DNA from: Neisseria mucosa
GTDB lineage: Bacteria > Pseudomonadota > Gammaproteobacteria > Burkholderiales > Neisseriaceae
Length of the DNA stretch: 64,000 bases
Direction of reading: 5' to 3'
NCBI RefSeq assembly: GCF_003044445.1
Contig: NZ_POWX01000014.1
Span: 13,005 to 77,004, forward strand
Translations under genes and position numbers: made by a program
Notes under the pieces: generated by a model
What the model was told of the DNA's origin: nothing
The model's input: the letters and a program-made list of their open reading frames with translations, nothing else
Databases searched by the model: none
Shown: one piece after another, positions 10,151-18,569 of the stretch
How the letters are laid out: every line of letters begins with the position of its first letter
Position numbering within the stretch: position 1 is the first letter of the stretch

Positions 10151-10851
10151 CAATCCATATCGCTTTCAGGCAGCTCCGCCGAACCCATGCGGCGCAGGAT
10201 GATGTTGGTTTTGTTGCGCAGGCGTTTGCTTTTGGGGTTGTCGGCGTAAAACAGCGGCGCGGGGACGCGGGCGGCGAGTTTGGCGGCCTGCTGTTTGGTC
10301 AGGTTGGCGGCGGGTCGTTTGTAAAAATACTGGGACGCGGCTTCTGCGCCGAATACGCCGTAGTGCCATTCGATGGCGTTCAGATACAGCTCGAAAATGC
10401 GGTCTTTGTCGGTAACGGCTTCCATCATCGCGGTAATCGCGGCTTCTTCGCCTTTGCGGACATAGCTGCGGCTTTCGTTCAAAAACAGGTTTTTGGCAAG
10501 CTGTTGGCTGATGGTTGAGCCGCCAGCTTTGACTTCGCCGCTTTGTTTGTTGCGTTTGATGGCGTATTGGATGCCGCCCCAGTCGAAGCCGCCGTGTTCG
10601 GCGAATTTGGCGTCTTCGGAGGCAATCAGGGCTTTTTTCAGGTTGACTGAAATGCGGTCGTAAGGCACCCAGCGGTAATCGAGTGCGACATCTTTGCCTT
10701 CGTTTTGAAACTGCCGCATCCGCATCGCCATGAAAGCGGTTTTGTTCGGCGCGACGGCGCGGTAAGTGATGATGTTGCCGTACACATAAGCGTTGAAAAA
10801 GATAAATGCGCCCAAAGGCAGGGCAATCAGCCATTTGATGATGCGGAACAT
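10150..10851 (-). CDS. mtgA: Monofunctional biosynthetic peptidoglycan transglycosylase
   Basis: MtgA polymerises lipid II into glycan strands at the inner membrane. It has one N-terminal membrane segment (WLIALPLGAFIFFNAYVYG) followed by a GT51 domain. The first GT51 motif ASEDAKFAEHGGFDW carries the catalytic Glu. GGSTISQQLAKNLFL, the RKGEEAAITAMME segment and ELYLNAIEWHYGVFG are the later motifs. Length is 233 residues with no transpeptidase domain, as expected for the monofunctional type. It starts one base after the aroE stop, so the two are probably translated from one mRNA. Confidence 0.95.
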   Translation of the reverse strand: MFRIIKWLIALPLGAFIFFNAYVYGNIITYRAVAPNKTAFMAMRMRQFQNEGKDVALDYRWVPYDRISVNLKKALIASEDAKFAEHGGFDWGGIQYAIKRNKQSGEVKAGGSTISQQLAKNLFLNESRSYVRKGEEAAITAMMEAVTDKDRIFELYLNAIEWHYGVFGAEAASQYFYKRPAANLTKQQAAKLAARVPAPLFYADNPKSKRLRNKTNIILRRMGSAELPESDMD

Positions 10852-10852
10852 T

Positions 10853-11662
10853 TTATAACTCTCTCATATATTGGACGACGGGCAGGACATCGGGCGCAAA
10901 GCCGCGCCAAAGCCGGTAGGAAGCTGCCGCCTGTCCGACCAGCATGCCCAATCCGTCGGCGGTTTGTTTTGCGCCTGATTGGCGGGCGAACGCTAAAAAC
11001 GGCTCTGCCGCTTCGCCGTAAACCATATCGTAAGCCAAAGTGCAATGTTCAAAGACTTTGGGCGATACGGCGGGAAGCTGTCCGCTTAAGCCGCCGGATG
11101 TGCCGTTGATGATGATGTCGAAGCCGCCTTCCAGTTCATCCAAAGGTATGGCTTCAATACCGAAATGCGCCGCCATTTCCGCCGCTTTGGTGTGGGTCCG
11201 GTTGGCGATAACGATGCGCGCGGGGCGGTATTCTTTCAATACGGGAATCACGCCGCGCACCGCGCCGCCCGCGCCGAGCAGCAAGACGGTTTTACCTGAC
11301 AGTTCCACGCCCAGCCTCTTTGAAATATCGTCCGTCAGTCCGATTCCGTCGGTATTGTCGCCGCGTATTTTACCGTTTTCCAGCAAAATCAGCGTATTGA
11401 CCGCACCCGCTGCCAACGCGCGTTCGGAATGTTCGTCCGACAAGGCAAACGCTTCCTGCTTGAACGGTACGGTAACATTCGCCCCGCGCCCGCCGTCGGC
11501 AAAAAACGCTTCGACCGCCTGCGCGAAACCGCCGGTGTCGGCGCAAATGCGCTCATATTCGATTTCGACGCCTTCCTGCAAGGCAAACTGCCGATGGATT
11601 TGCGGCGATTTGCTGTGCGCGACGGGGTTGCCGAAAACGGCATAACGGGGAACAGTGTTCAT
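10853..11662 (-). CDS. aroE: Shikimate dehydrogenase
   Basis: AroE reduces 3-dehydroshikimate to shikimate with NADPH in aromatic amino acid synthesis. The substrate-binding N-terminus YAVFGNPVAHSKSPQIH, the catalytic Lys region NVTVPFKQEAF, the TDGIGL segment and the nucleotide motif LLLGAGGAVRGV are all visible, as is the GLGMLVGQAA region near the C-terminus. Length is 269 residues, as usual. It is followed by mtgA with one base between them and diverges from glnA. Confidence 0.96.
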   Translation of the reverse strand: MNTVPRYAVFGNPVAHSKSPQIHRQFALQEGVEIEYERICADTGGFAQAVEAFFADGGRGANVTVPFKQEAFALSDEHSERALAAGAVNTLILLENGKIRGDNTDGIGLTDDISKRLGVELSGKTVLLLGAGGAVRGVIPVLKEYRPARIVIANRTHTKAAEMAAHFGIEAIPLDELEGGFDIIINGTSGGLSGQLPAVSPKVFEHCTLAYDMVYGEAAEPFLAFARQSGAKQTADGLGMLVGQAAASYRLWRGFAPDVLPVVQYMREL

Positions 11663-11764
11663 AAAAATCCTATCCGGCAGGACAAATGCAAAGACCGTCC
11701 ATTATAACCGCCTTTGCCGCCTGATACCGCTGTTTTCCAATAATTTGGAATATGTATCAGATTG

Positions 11765-11793
11765 TTGACAATCAGGTCGTCTGAAACTATATT
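11765..11793 (+). promoter_or_regulatory. Strong sigma70 promoter of glnA with an uptake sequence as spacer
   Basis: TTGACA (11765-11770) and TATATT (11788-11793) are separated by exactly 17 bases. AGGTCGTCTGAA occupies 11774-11785 of that spacer. Predicted transcription starts near 11800, giving a leader of roughly 105 bases before glnA. Confidence 0.75.
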
Positions 11794-11836
11794 CCGCAAG
11801 TCAGAAATTTAACGGATTTGCGGTTTCAGACGACCT
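11774..11836. repeat. Inverted uptake-sequence pair in the glnA leader
   Basis: AGGTCGTCTGAAAC is followed by a nested CCGCAA / TTGCGG pair, then GTTTCAGACGACCT at the right. The left arm is promoter DNA for glnA, so only the right arm would be in the glnA mRNA. Read-through from aroE's side is not expected. Confidence 0.65.
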
Positions 11837-11906
11837 TCGGCGTGATAAAATGCAGCAGATTTTCCGCGAGATTCCGTATCCGTTACTTCCCATTTAGGAG
11901 CCGAAA

Positions 11907-13325
11907 ATGTCTATCAAAGACGCAGTAAAACTGATTGAAGAAAGCGAAGCCCGCTTCGTAGATTTGCGCTTTACCGATACCAAAGGCAAGCAGCACCACT
12001 TCACCATCCCCGCCCGCATCGTCCTCGACGACCCTGAAGAGTGGTTTGAAAACGGTCAAGCGTTTGACGGCTCGTCCATCGGCGGCTGGAAAGGCATTCA
12101 GGCATCCGATATGCAGTTGCGCCCCGACCCCGCGACTGCCTTCATCGACCCCTTCTACGACGACACCACCGTCGTCCTCACCTGCGACGTCATCGACCCC
12201 GCCGACGGTCAAGGTTACGACCGCGACCCGCGCTCCATCGCCCGCCGCGCCGAAGCCTACCTCAAATCCACCGGCATCGGCGACACGGCATACTTCGGCC
12301 CCGAACCCGAATTCTTCGTCTTCGACGGCGTAGAGTTTGAAACCGATATGCACAAAACCCGTTACGAAATCACGTCCGAAAGCGGCGCATGGGCAAGCGG
12401 CCTGCACATGGACGGTCAAAACACCGGCCACCGCCCTACCGTCAAAGGCGGCTACGCCCCCGTCGCCCCGATTGACGCCGGACAAGACCTGCGTTCCGCC
12501 ATGGTGAACATTTTGGAAGAACTCGGCATTGAAGTCGAAGTCCACCACGCCGAAGTCGGCACCGGCAGCCAAATGGAAATCGGCACGCGCTTCGCCACCT
12601 TAGTCAAACGCGCCGACCAAACCCAAGACATGAAATACGTCATCCAAAACGTCGCCCACAACTTCGGCAAAACCGCCACCTTTATGCCCAAACCCATCAT
12701 GGGCGACAACGGCAGCGGCATGCACGTCCACCAATCCATCTGGAAAGACGGTCAAAACCTGTTCGCAGGCGACGGTTACGCCGGCTTGAGCGACACCGCA
12801 CTCTACTACATCGGCGGCATCATCAAACACGCCAAAGCCCTGAACGCGATTACCAATCCGTCCACCAACTCTTACAAACGCCTCGTACCGCACTTCGAAG
12901 CGCCGACCAAACTCGCCTACTCTGCCAAAAACCGTTCCGCGTCCATCCGCATCCCGTCCGTGAACAGCAGCAAGGCACGCCGCATCGAAGCGCGTTTCCC
13001 CGACCCGACCGCCAACCCATACTTGGCGTTCGCCGCCCTGCTGATGGCCGGTTTGGACGGCATTCAAAACAAAACTCATCCGGGCGACCCAGCCGATAAA
13101 AACCTCTACGACCTGCCGCCGGAAGAAGACGCACTCGTCCCAACCGTCTGCGCCTCTTTGGAAGAAGCCCTCGCCGCCCTCAAAGCCGACCACGAATTTC
13201 TGCTGCGCGGCGGCGTGTTCAGCAAAGACTGGATCGACAGCTACATCGCCTTCAAAGAGGAAGATGTCCGCCGCATCCGCATGGCGCCGCACCCGTTGGA
13301 ATTTGAAATGTATTACAGCCTGTAA
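11907..13325 (+). CDS. glnA: Type I glutamine synthetase
   Basis: GlnA makes glutamine from glutamate, ammonia and ATP, and is a dodecamer in the cytoplasm. Motifs include FDGSSIGGWKGIQASDM, the active-site segments YFGPEPEFFVFD and VEVHHAEVGTGSQMEIG, and NGSGMHVHQSIWKDG. KNLYDLPPEE near residue 401 contains the tyrosine adenylylated in the GSI-beta subclass. Length is 472 residues. It has its own strong promoter and ends at an uptake-sequence terminator with a long T run. No ntrBC or glnB lies beside it. Confidence 0.98.
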   Translation: MSIKDAVKLIEESEARFVDLRFTDTKGKQHHFTIPARIVLDDPEEWFENGQAFDGSSIGGWKGIQASDMQLRPDPATAFIDPFYDDTTVVLTCDVIDPADGQGYDRDPRSIARRAEAYLKSTGIGDTAYFGPEPEFFVFDGVEFETDMHKTRYEITSESGAWASGLHMDGQNTGHRPTVKGGYAPVAPIDAGQDLRSAMVNILEELGIEVEVHHAEVGTGSQMEIGTRFATLVKRADQTQDMKYVIQNVAHNFGKTATFMPKPIMGDNGSGMHVHQSIWKDGQNLFAGDGYAGLSDTALYYIGGIIKHAKALNAITNPSTNSYKRLVPHFEAPTKLAYSAKNRSASIRIPSVNSSKARRIEARFPDPTANPYLAFAALLMAGLDGIQNKTHPGDPADKNLYDLPPEEDALVPTVCASLEEALAALKADHEFLLRGGVFSKDWIDSYIAFKEEDVRRIRMAPHPLEFEMYYSL

Positions 13326-13350
13326 TCCGCATTTCCCACCAGGCTAAACG

Positions 13351-13399
13351 AAAGGTCGTCTGAAAACCTTGTTTCTAGGTTTTCAGACGACCTTTTTTT
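13351..13399 (+). terminator. Terminator of glnA
   Basis: Perfect 19-base arms (13351-13369 and 13377-13395), built from an inverted uptake-sequence pair, enclose a 7-base loop and are followed by a T run. Confidence 0.88.
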
Positions 13400-13581
13400 G
13401 TTTATTGGAAATACGGCCTGCCTGCCAAAGCAAAAAGTAGTAAAATAACAGCAATCAAACGACACAAGCTCTGCCGATAATAAAAACTGTCGTCATTCAA
13501 GCGCACACCTACCCTTCCCCGAAAAGCCGTCCTACCTTTCAGACGACCTTTCTTTTCAACCTCAAAACAAGGAGCGTTACA

Positions 13582-14646
13582 ATGAAAGCAGCACGTTTTT
13601 ACGATAAAGGCGACATCCGCATCGAAGACATCCCCGAACCGACCGTCGCCCCCGGCACCGTCGGCATCAACGTCGCCTGGTGCGGCATCTGCGGTACCGA
13701 CCTGCACGAATTTATGGAAGGTCCGATTTTCATTCCGCCCTGCGGCCATCCGCACCCGATTTCCGGCGAGTCCGCACCCGTAACGATGGGACACGAGTTC
13801 TCCGGCGTGGTTTATGCCGTCGGCGAAGGCGTGGACGACCTCAAAGTCGGACAACACGTCGTGGTCGAACCCTACATCATCCGCGATGACGTACCGACCG
13901 GCGAAGGCAGCAACTACCACCTCTCCAAAGACATGAACTTCATCGGCTTGGGCGGCTGCGGCGGCGGCCTTGCCGAAAAAATCGCCGTCAAACGCCGCTG
14001 GGTGCATCCGATTTCCGACAAAATCCCGTTAGACCAAGCCGCTTTGATTGAACCCCTGTCCGTCGGCCATCACGCCTACGTCCGCAGCGGAGCGAAAGCA
14101 GGCGACGTCGCATTGGTCGGTGGCGCAGGCCCGATCGGTTTGCTGCTTGCTGCCGTATTGAAAGCCAAAGGCATCAAAGTCATCATCACCGAATTGAGCA
14201 AGGCGCGCAAAGACAAAGCCCGCGAATCCAGCGTTGCTGACTACATCCTCGACCCGTCCGAAGTCGATGTCGTTGAAGAAGTGAAAAAACTGACCAACGG
14301 CGAAGGTGTGGACGTCGCATTCGAATGCACCAGCGTCAACAAAGTGCTGGATACTTTGGTGGCCGCCTGCAAACCCGCCGCCAATTTGGTCATCGTCTCC
14401 ATCTGGAGCCACCCCGCCACCATCAATGTCCACAGCGTCGTGATGAAAGAGCTGGACGTGCGCGGCACCATCGCCTACTGCAACGACCACGCCGAAACCA
14501 TCAAACTGGTGGAAGAAGGCAAAATCAACCTCGAACCTTTCATCACCCAGCGCATCAAGCTGGACGAGCTGGTTTCCGAAGGCTTCGAGCGTCTGATTCA
14601 CAACAACGAATCCGCCGTCAAAATCATCGTCAATCCCAACCTGTAA
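13582..14646 (+). CDS. Zinc-type alcohol dehydrogenase, 2,3-butanediol dehydrogenase-like
   Basis: This is a medium-chain dehydrogenase of the butanediol/sorbitol dehydrogenase group, probably interconverting a secondary alcohol and ketone with NAD(H). Likely catalytic zinc ligands are Cys in WCGICGTDLHEF (34-37), His71 in GHEFSGVV and Glu157 in LIEPLSVGHHA. The Rossmann motif VGGAGPIGLLLA is at about 179-190. Unusually, the loop that carries four structural-zinc cysteines in many relatives (about 97-120) has none. Length is 354 residues. The start has GGAG upstream. It stands alone with its own terminator, so the substrate remains a family-level inference. Confidence 0.85.
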   Translation: MKAARFYDKGDIRIEDIPEPTVAPGTVGINVAWCGICGTDLHEFMEGPIFIPPCGHPHPISGESAPVTMGHEFSGVVYAVGEGVDDLKVGQHVVVEPYIIRDDVPTGEGSNYHLSKDMNFIGLGGCGGGLAEKIAVKRRWVHPISDKIPLDQAALIEPLSVGHHAYVRSGAKAGDVALVGGAGPIGLLLAAVLKAKGIKVIITELSKARKDKARESSVADYILDPSEVDVVEEVKKLTNGEGVDVAFECTSVNKVLDTLVAACKPAANLVIVSIWSHPATINVHSVVMKELDVRGTIAYCNDHAETIKLVEEGKINLEPFITQRIKLDELVSEGFERLIHNNESAVKIIVNPNL

Positions 14647-14671
14647 ACGCCTGACGGATTGATAGAAACAC

Positions 14672-14716
14672 AAAGGTCGTCTGAAAACCTCAAACCGAGA
14701 TTTTCAGACGACCTTT
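14672..14716. terminator. Bidirectional terminator between the dehydrogenase and TonB receptor genes
   Basis: AAAGGTCGTCTGAAAA (14672-14687) pairs with TTTTCAGACGACCTTT (14701-14716), with T runs on both strands. It sits between the convergent genes. Confidence 0.85.
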
Positions 14717-14729
14717 TTATCTGCCTGCT

Positions 14730-16904
14730 TTAGAACGTGTGTTTCAACGTAGCGGTCAGGCTGCGCGGCGTGCCGTAAACGTGGATGTCGGGCATGGGGC
14801 GGTAGCGTTTGTTGAACACGTTTTCAAAATCCAAACCGATGCGGGTGGATTTGCCGATTTTGTAATGCGCGGTCAAATCCAACGTAGCGTATGGACGTTG
14901 GGTCAAGGCTTCTTTACCGGCAACGGTGAGGGGCTGGTATTCATCAGATACTGCGTTTGTACCGCTTTGCCAGTTGACGTTTGCACCCAAGTTTAGGCGG
15001 TCGGTAACGTCATACGCAGTAAAGAGTTTGAAAAGGTGGGTAGGATAAGAAGGGTTGACCAAATTGCCCGCATCGTTTTTGAGTTTGGAGTACGCATAAG
15101 AAGCATTGATCAGCCATTTGTCGCTCAAGCGTCCGCCGACGGACAATTCTACGCCTTTGGTCGTTGTGTTGTTAACAGATTCATAGTAAATACGTTGATG
15201 TTCATCATCACGAATTTCTTTCCCCAAATGGTCGCGTTTATTGATAAATGCAGCCGCAGAAGCGTTCAAACGGTCTTCAAACCACGAGGCTTTTAAGCCG
15301 AGTTCATATGTTTTGCCGCGTTGCGGTTCGAGCGGTTTGCCGTTTCGATCCAAATAGCGCGGTTGCGGGCGGAATATGGTGGTATAGGAGGTGTAGGCTG
15401 TCAGATTGTCGTTTAAATCATAACTTGCGCCCAAATAGGGGATAAATACCTTGTTTTTATGCCTGCTGTCGGCAAAATGGTTGCGATCGGAACTGTAGCG
15501 GTATTGCCAATCGACAAACCGTCCGCCGCCTATCAATGCCAGCCTGTCGGTCAGTTTGAAACGGGTCGAACCGTAAACAGAGAGGTTTTTCATATGGGCA
15601 AAGCCGTCGCGAAGGTAAGGTATGGCCGGTTTTGTGAAATTTCCGTCAAAAAGGCGCAAATCAGGGACAACCCCATCTTTATTTCTCTCGTAATATGAGG
15701 GAGTTTCCTTATTGTACTGATAGCTGATACCGGCATTGAATTCATGTTTGCGTCCCCAAAGCGGGTAATCGCCGTCCAAACTCAGAGAAAAATCTTGGTC
15801 GGTGTACTTGGCTTGGTCGCGCTCGGCAACGAATTGAGCGGAATAGTCGGGATTAATGACAAAAGGACCAGCCATGCCGGCAACCGCATCACTTTTCCCG
15901 TAAATATGGCTGTAGTTGCCGTTCAGAGTCCAACCGTTTTCAAACTCATGATTGATAGAGGTGAAGATTTCCGCACTGTTTTCTTTACCGTAAGCCCATT
16001 TTGCTGAGGAATTGCTGCGCGGAGAGGCTGCAAACGGTTCGAAAGGTTGATTGTTTTCAGGGTCTCCCGCTACGGTCAGATAGCTGAAAGGAGAGCTGCC
16101 GGTATTGCGGAAACGGTGTATTTCCGTACCGAGGCGCCAGTGGGTTTGCGGCGTGAGGTCGTAAGACAGAATGCCGTAGAAAGTGTGATTGTGGCGCGAC
16201 GTGTTCGGCAGGTAATCACCACCGTGGTCGCTGACCAAAATAGCGCGGCCGCGCAAGGTATTGTCGGCATTCAAAGGATGATTGGCATCAAGGACGAAGC
16301 GGTAGTGTTTCCACGAACCGACTCCGGCTTCCACGCTGACGGCAGGTTTGGCAGTTGGTTTTTTACGTTCCAAAGCAACCGTACCGCCCGGTTCGCCCAT
16401 ACCGCCGTTAGACAAACCGCTTGCGCCGCGCACAACGACGACTTGTTCGTACAATGCGCTGTCCAGATTGTTGGTGCCACGGCGGATGGCTTTACCGTCG
16501 TAAAGGAATTTGGGTGCGCCGTCCACGGAAATGCTGTCAATCGCCTGACTGCGCGAAATAAACTCGCTGTGACCGGATACGTTGTTACCCATTTTGCTGT
16601 GGAACACGCCCGGTGTTTGTTTCAACACGTCCTGCAAGGTATCCAAACCTTGGTCGTCCATTTGTTTTTCGGTAACGACAGACAAAGACTGCGGCGTTTC
16701 GCGCTGGGTCAGGCGGATGCCCGTAGCAGCGGAAGAAGCGGGAATGGTGTAGTTGGAGGTCGTCTGCTTGCCGATGCCCTTTACTTGGACGGTAGGCAAA
16801 TCAACCTGCCCAACCCCATCCCCTGCCCCGAAGGAATAGGCGGATAAAAGTGCCGCAGCAACGGCAACCGGCAAACGCGCCGGACGAAATTTAGATAATG
16901 GCAT
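14730..16904 (-). CDS. TonB-dependent siderophore receptor (first of two)
   Basis: This outer-membrane gated barrel probably takes up a ferric siderophore using TonB energy. A signal peptide is visible (LPVAVAAALLSAYSFGAGD). The plug domain has ETPQSLSVVTEKQMDDQG and VVVRGASGLSNGGMGEPGG, typical of the FpvA/FhuE/FoxA group. Barrel strands follow, and the chain ends in LTATLKHTF with a terminal Phe, as expected for an outer-membrane barrel. Length is 724 residues. No ABC importer or siderophore synthesis gene lies beside it, so a scavenged xenosiderophore is likely. The ligand cannot be read from sequence. Confidence 0.93.
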   Translation of the reverse strand: MPLSKFRPARLPVAVAAALLSAYSFGAGDGVGQVDLPTVQVKGIGKQTTSNYTIPASSAATGIRLTQRETPQSLSVVTEKQMDDQGLDTLQDVLKQTPGVFHSKMGNNVSGHSEFISRSQAIDSISVDGAPKFLYDGKAIRRGTNNLDSALYEQVVVVRGASGLSNGGMGEPGGTVALERKKPTAKPAVSVEAGVGSWKHYRFVLDANHPLNADNTLRGRAILVSDHGGDYLPNTSRHNHTFYGILSYDLTPQTHWRLGTEIHRFRNTGSSPFSYLTVAGDPENNQPFEPFAASPRSNSSAKWAYGKENSAEIFTSINHEFENGWTLNGNYSHIYGKSDAVAGMAGPFVINPDYSAQFVAERDQAKYTDQDFSLSLDGDYPLWGRKHEFNAGISYQYNKETPSYYERNKDGVVPDLRLFDGNFTKPAIPYLRDGFAHMKNLSVYGSTRFKLTDRLALIGGGRFVDWQYRYSSDRNHFADSRHKNKVFIPYLGASYDLNDNLTAYTSYTTIFRPQPRYLDRNGKPLEPQRGKTYELGLKASWFEDRLNASAAAFINKRDHLGKEIRDDEHQRIYYESVNNTTTKGVELSVGGRLSDKWLINASYAYSKLKNDAGNLVNPSYPTHLFKLFTAYDVTDRLNLGANVNWQSGTNAVSDEYQPLTVAGKEALTQRPYATLDLTAHYKIGKSTRIGLDFENVFNKRYRPMPDIHVYGTPRSLTATLKHTF

Positions 16905-16996
16905 GGTGTCTCCTAGTTATTCAGCCATTCCGAATGGCGGCGGGGCTCAAAGCCTCCTTACGCAAATCGGCAGTAAATGGCTTTTTTGTGTCGCAA

Positions 16997-17012
16997 GATG
17001 AGAACTTCTATC
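16997..17012. promoter_or_regulatory. Weak Fur-like palindrome in the receptor leader
   Basis: GATGAGAACTTCTATC is a partial palindrome in the 5' leader of the siderophore receptor. A Fur site would be expected for such a gene, but the match is poor and it lies downstream of the best promoter. Confidence 0.25.
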
Positions 17013-17046
17013 AATTTTTCGTAATAAGATGAAATAAAGCGGTCGG

Positions 17047-17075
17047 AGTATATTGAACAGTCGAAAAAGAATCAA
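17047..17075 (-). promoter_or_regulatory. Promoter of the first siderophore receptor
   Basis: On the minus strand, TTGATT (17070-17075) and TATACT (17047-17052) are exactly 17 bases apart. The leader to the ATG at 16904 would be about 135 bases. Confidence 0.55.
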
Positions 17076-17160
17076 ATAATTTACATCTTTTCCGTCCCGG
17101 CATTTTCATCTGTATTGATTTCTGCCTTTCATTTTTTATCAAACAAACCCGACAGCCGCA

Positions 17161-17196
17161 AAAAAGGTCGTCTGAAAAGTTTCAGACGACCTTTTT
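17161..17196. terminator. Terminator downstream of queE
   Basis: Perfect 17-base arms (17161-17177 and 17180-17196) with only AG between them and T runs on both strands. It lies beyond the Correia element that follows queE and would end the que transcript before the receptor promoter. Confidence 0.75.
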
Positions 17197-17202
17197 CAAT
17201 CA

Positions 17203-17309
17203 TATAGTGGATTAAATTTAAATCAGGACAAGGCGACGAAGCCGCAGACAGTACAGATAGTACGGCAAGGCGAGGCAACGCCGTACTGGTTTAAAGTTAA
17301 TCCACTATA
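17203..17309. repeat. Correia element, short form
   Basis: A 107-base element from TATAGTGGATTAAATTT to TTAATCCACTATA, with the typical core. It lies between queE and its terminator hairpin, so it would be transcribed with the que mRNA. Confidence 0.92.
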
Positions 17310-17369
17310 CAAGGATTTAGAAGAGTGATATTTGCGTATTAGGTTGGCGTTTGATTCTTCACTATTCCC

Positions 17370-18008
17370 CTACTCTATCCCCGCCCATTTGTGCGTCTGC
17401 ACGCTCAGCTGCCAATGCACGGGCGCGTCGGGGCGGCTGTTTAAGATACCGATTTGGCGGATGGTGTCGTAGATATTCATCACGCCGTTTTGTTCACAGG
17501 GCGAAAGGTAGTAATGGCGCGCGCGGATTTTGTGTTCCATGTTTTCGCAGAACGCAACGACATCGCCGTCGGCAACAATCCGCACTTCGTCGGCCTCGGC
17601 GATGCAGTTTGTTTCATATTTGACGGCGTAGCAGGATTTGGGACTGGTGGCGATGTAGTCGATTTGCGGCGGCGCGGGCTTGAGTCCGTTGGTTTCGATA
17701 CAGAGGAAATAGCCTTCGGCCTTGAGCGCGTCCAGCAGCGTATCGAGATGCGGCTGGATGGTCGGTTCGCCGCCGGTGATGATGATATTGCGGGCGGTGT
17801 AGGTTTTCAGACGACCTAAGATGTCAGACAGGCTCATCATACTGAATTTCAAATAATCGGTATCACACCAGCCGCACGCCAGATTGCATTTGCCCAAGCG
17901 GACGAACACGGCAGGCATGCCCGTGTTCCAGCCCTCGCCTTGCATGCTCTCGAAAATTTCAACGATGCGGTATTGCGGATTTTCGGGGGCGACGCTGATT
18001 TTTTTCAT
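17370..18008 (-). CDS. queE: 7-carboxy-7-deazaguanine synthase
   Basis: QueE is a radical SAM enzyme that converts 6-carboxy-tetrahydropterin to 7-carboxy-7-deazaguanine in preQ0/queuosine synthesis. The cluster motif is modified as usual for QueE: KCNLACGWCDTDY carries the three cysteines. ESMQGEGWNTGMPAVFVRL is the N-terminal substrate loop and ITGGEPTIQPHL the GGE motif. The start at 18008 (MKKISVAPENPQYR) overlaps the upstream stop by four bases (ATGA). Length is 212 residues. It is last in the que run. Confidence 0.95.
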   Translation of the reverse strand: MKKISVAPENPQYRIVEIFESMQGEGWNTGMPAVFVRLGKCNLACGWCDTDYLKFSMMSLSDILGRLKTYTARNIIITGGEPTIQPHLDTLLDALKAEGYFLCIETNGLKPAPPQIDYIATSPKSCYAVKYETNCIAEADEVRIVADGDVVAFCENMEHKIRARHYYLSPCEQNGVMNIYDTIRQIGILNSRPDAPVHWQLSVQTHKWAGIE

Positions 18009-18376
18009 ACCGCCAACACCGCTGCCGCTGCCAGCATCGCGGGCAAACCTTGTTTGACGAGTATGCCTTTGTTGCCGGAAGAGAACGCGCCCCATGCGGC
18101 GGCAATCAAAACGAAGCCGAGAAACAGAATCGTCGCGCCGTAAACGGCGTTGTCCGGCGCGGCAAACCGCGACCACACCAGCCCGATGCCGAGAAAACCG
18201 TTATACAGCCCTTGGTTGCTGAACAGGGTCTGCACTTGTTTTTGTTCCATAAATTCATAAGGCAGCTTGAACATTTCCGCCGCCTTTTCGCTGGGAATCT
18301 GCGTCATTTCAAGCCAAGCGATGTAGAAATGTTCGGCGGCGACGAGGAGGACTAAGAGGGTAGAAAGGAGTTTCAT
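18005..18376 (-). CDS. DUF1304-type small membrane protein
   Basis: This 123-residue inner-membrane protein has about four hydrophobic segments, beginning LLSTLLVLLVAAEHFYIAWLEM and including VYGATILFLGFVLIAAAWG. The pattern EHFYIAWLEM followed by FSNQGLYNGFLGIGL is typical of DUF1304 proteins, whose function is not established. Its stop overlaps the queE start by four bases, so the two are translationally coupled. Whether it has a queuosine-linked role, such as precursor transport, is open. Confidence 0.8.
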   Translation of the reverse strand: MKLLSTLLVLLVAAEHFYIAWLEMTQIPSEKAAEMFKLPYEFMEQKQVQTLFSNQGLYNGFLGIGLVWSRFAAPDNAVYGATILFLGFVLIAAAWGAFSSGNKGILVKQGLPAMLAAAAVLAV

Positions 18377-18460
18377 AGGTATTCCTTTGAATGGGTGTGT
18401 TTGATATGAAAGGTCGTCTGAAAAAACGGGAAATCCGTGCAGGAGAAAAAACCGTTTTAC

Positions 18461-18545
18461 AGTAGATTCAAATAAGGACGCCCCACACCGTCATTCCTGC
18501 GCAGGCGGGAATGACGCGGTTGGGCATACCTTATTTGAATTTACT
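18461..18545. repeat. Small inverted-repeat element (MITE-like) around a dRS3 core
   Basis: Terminal arms AGTAGATTCAAATAAGG (18461-18477) and CCTTATTTGAATTTACT (18529-18545) are complementary except at one base. Inside is a second inverted repeat, GTCATTCC / GGGAATGAC, of dRS3 type. It lies between queD and the DUF1304 gene. The ends differ from the Correia consensus. Confidence 0.6.
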
Positions 18546-18569
18546 ATATCGATACGTTCAAGATATTCC

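Noticed and set aside
16997..17012. A confident Fur box for the siderophore receptor
   Set aside because: The palindrome is poor and lies downstream of the best promoter; kept only as a weak site.
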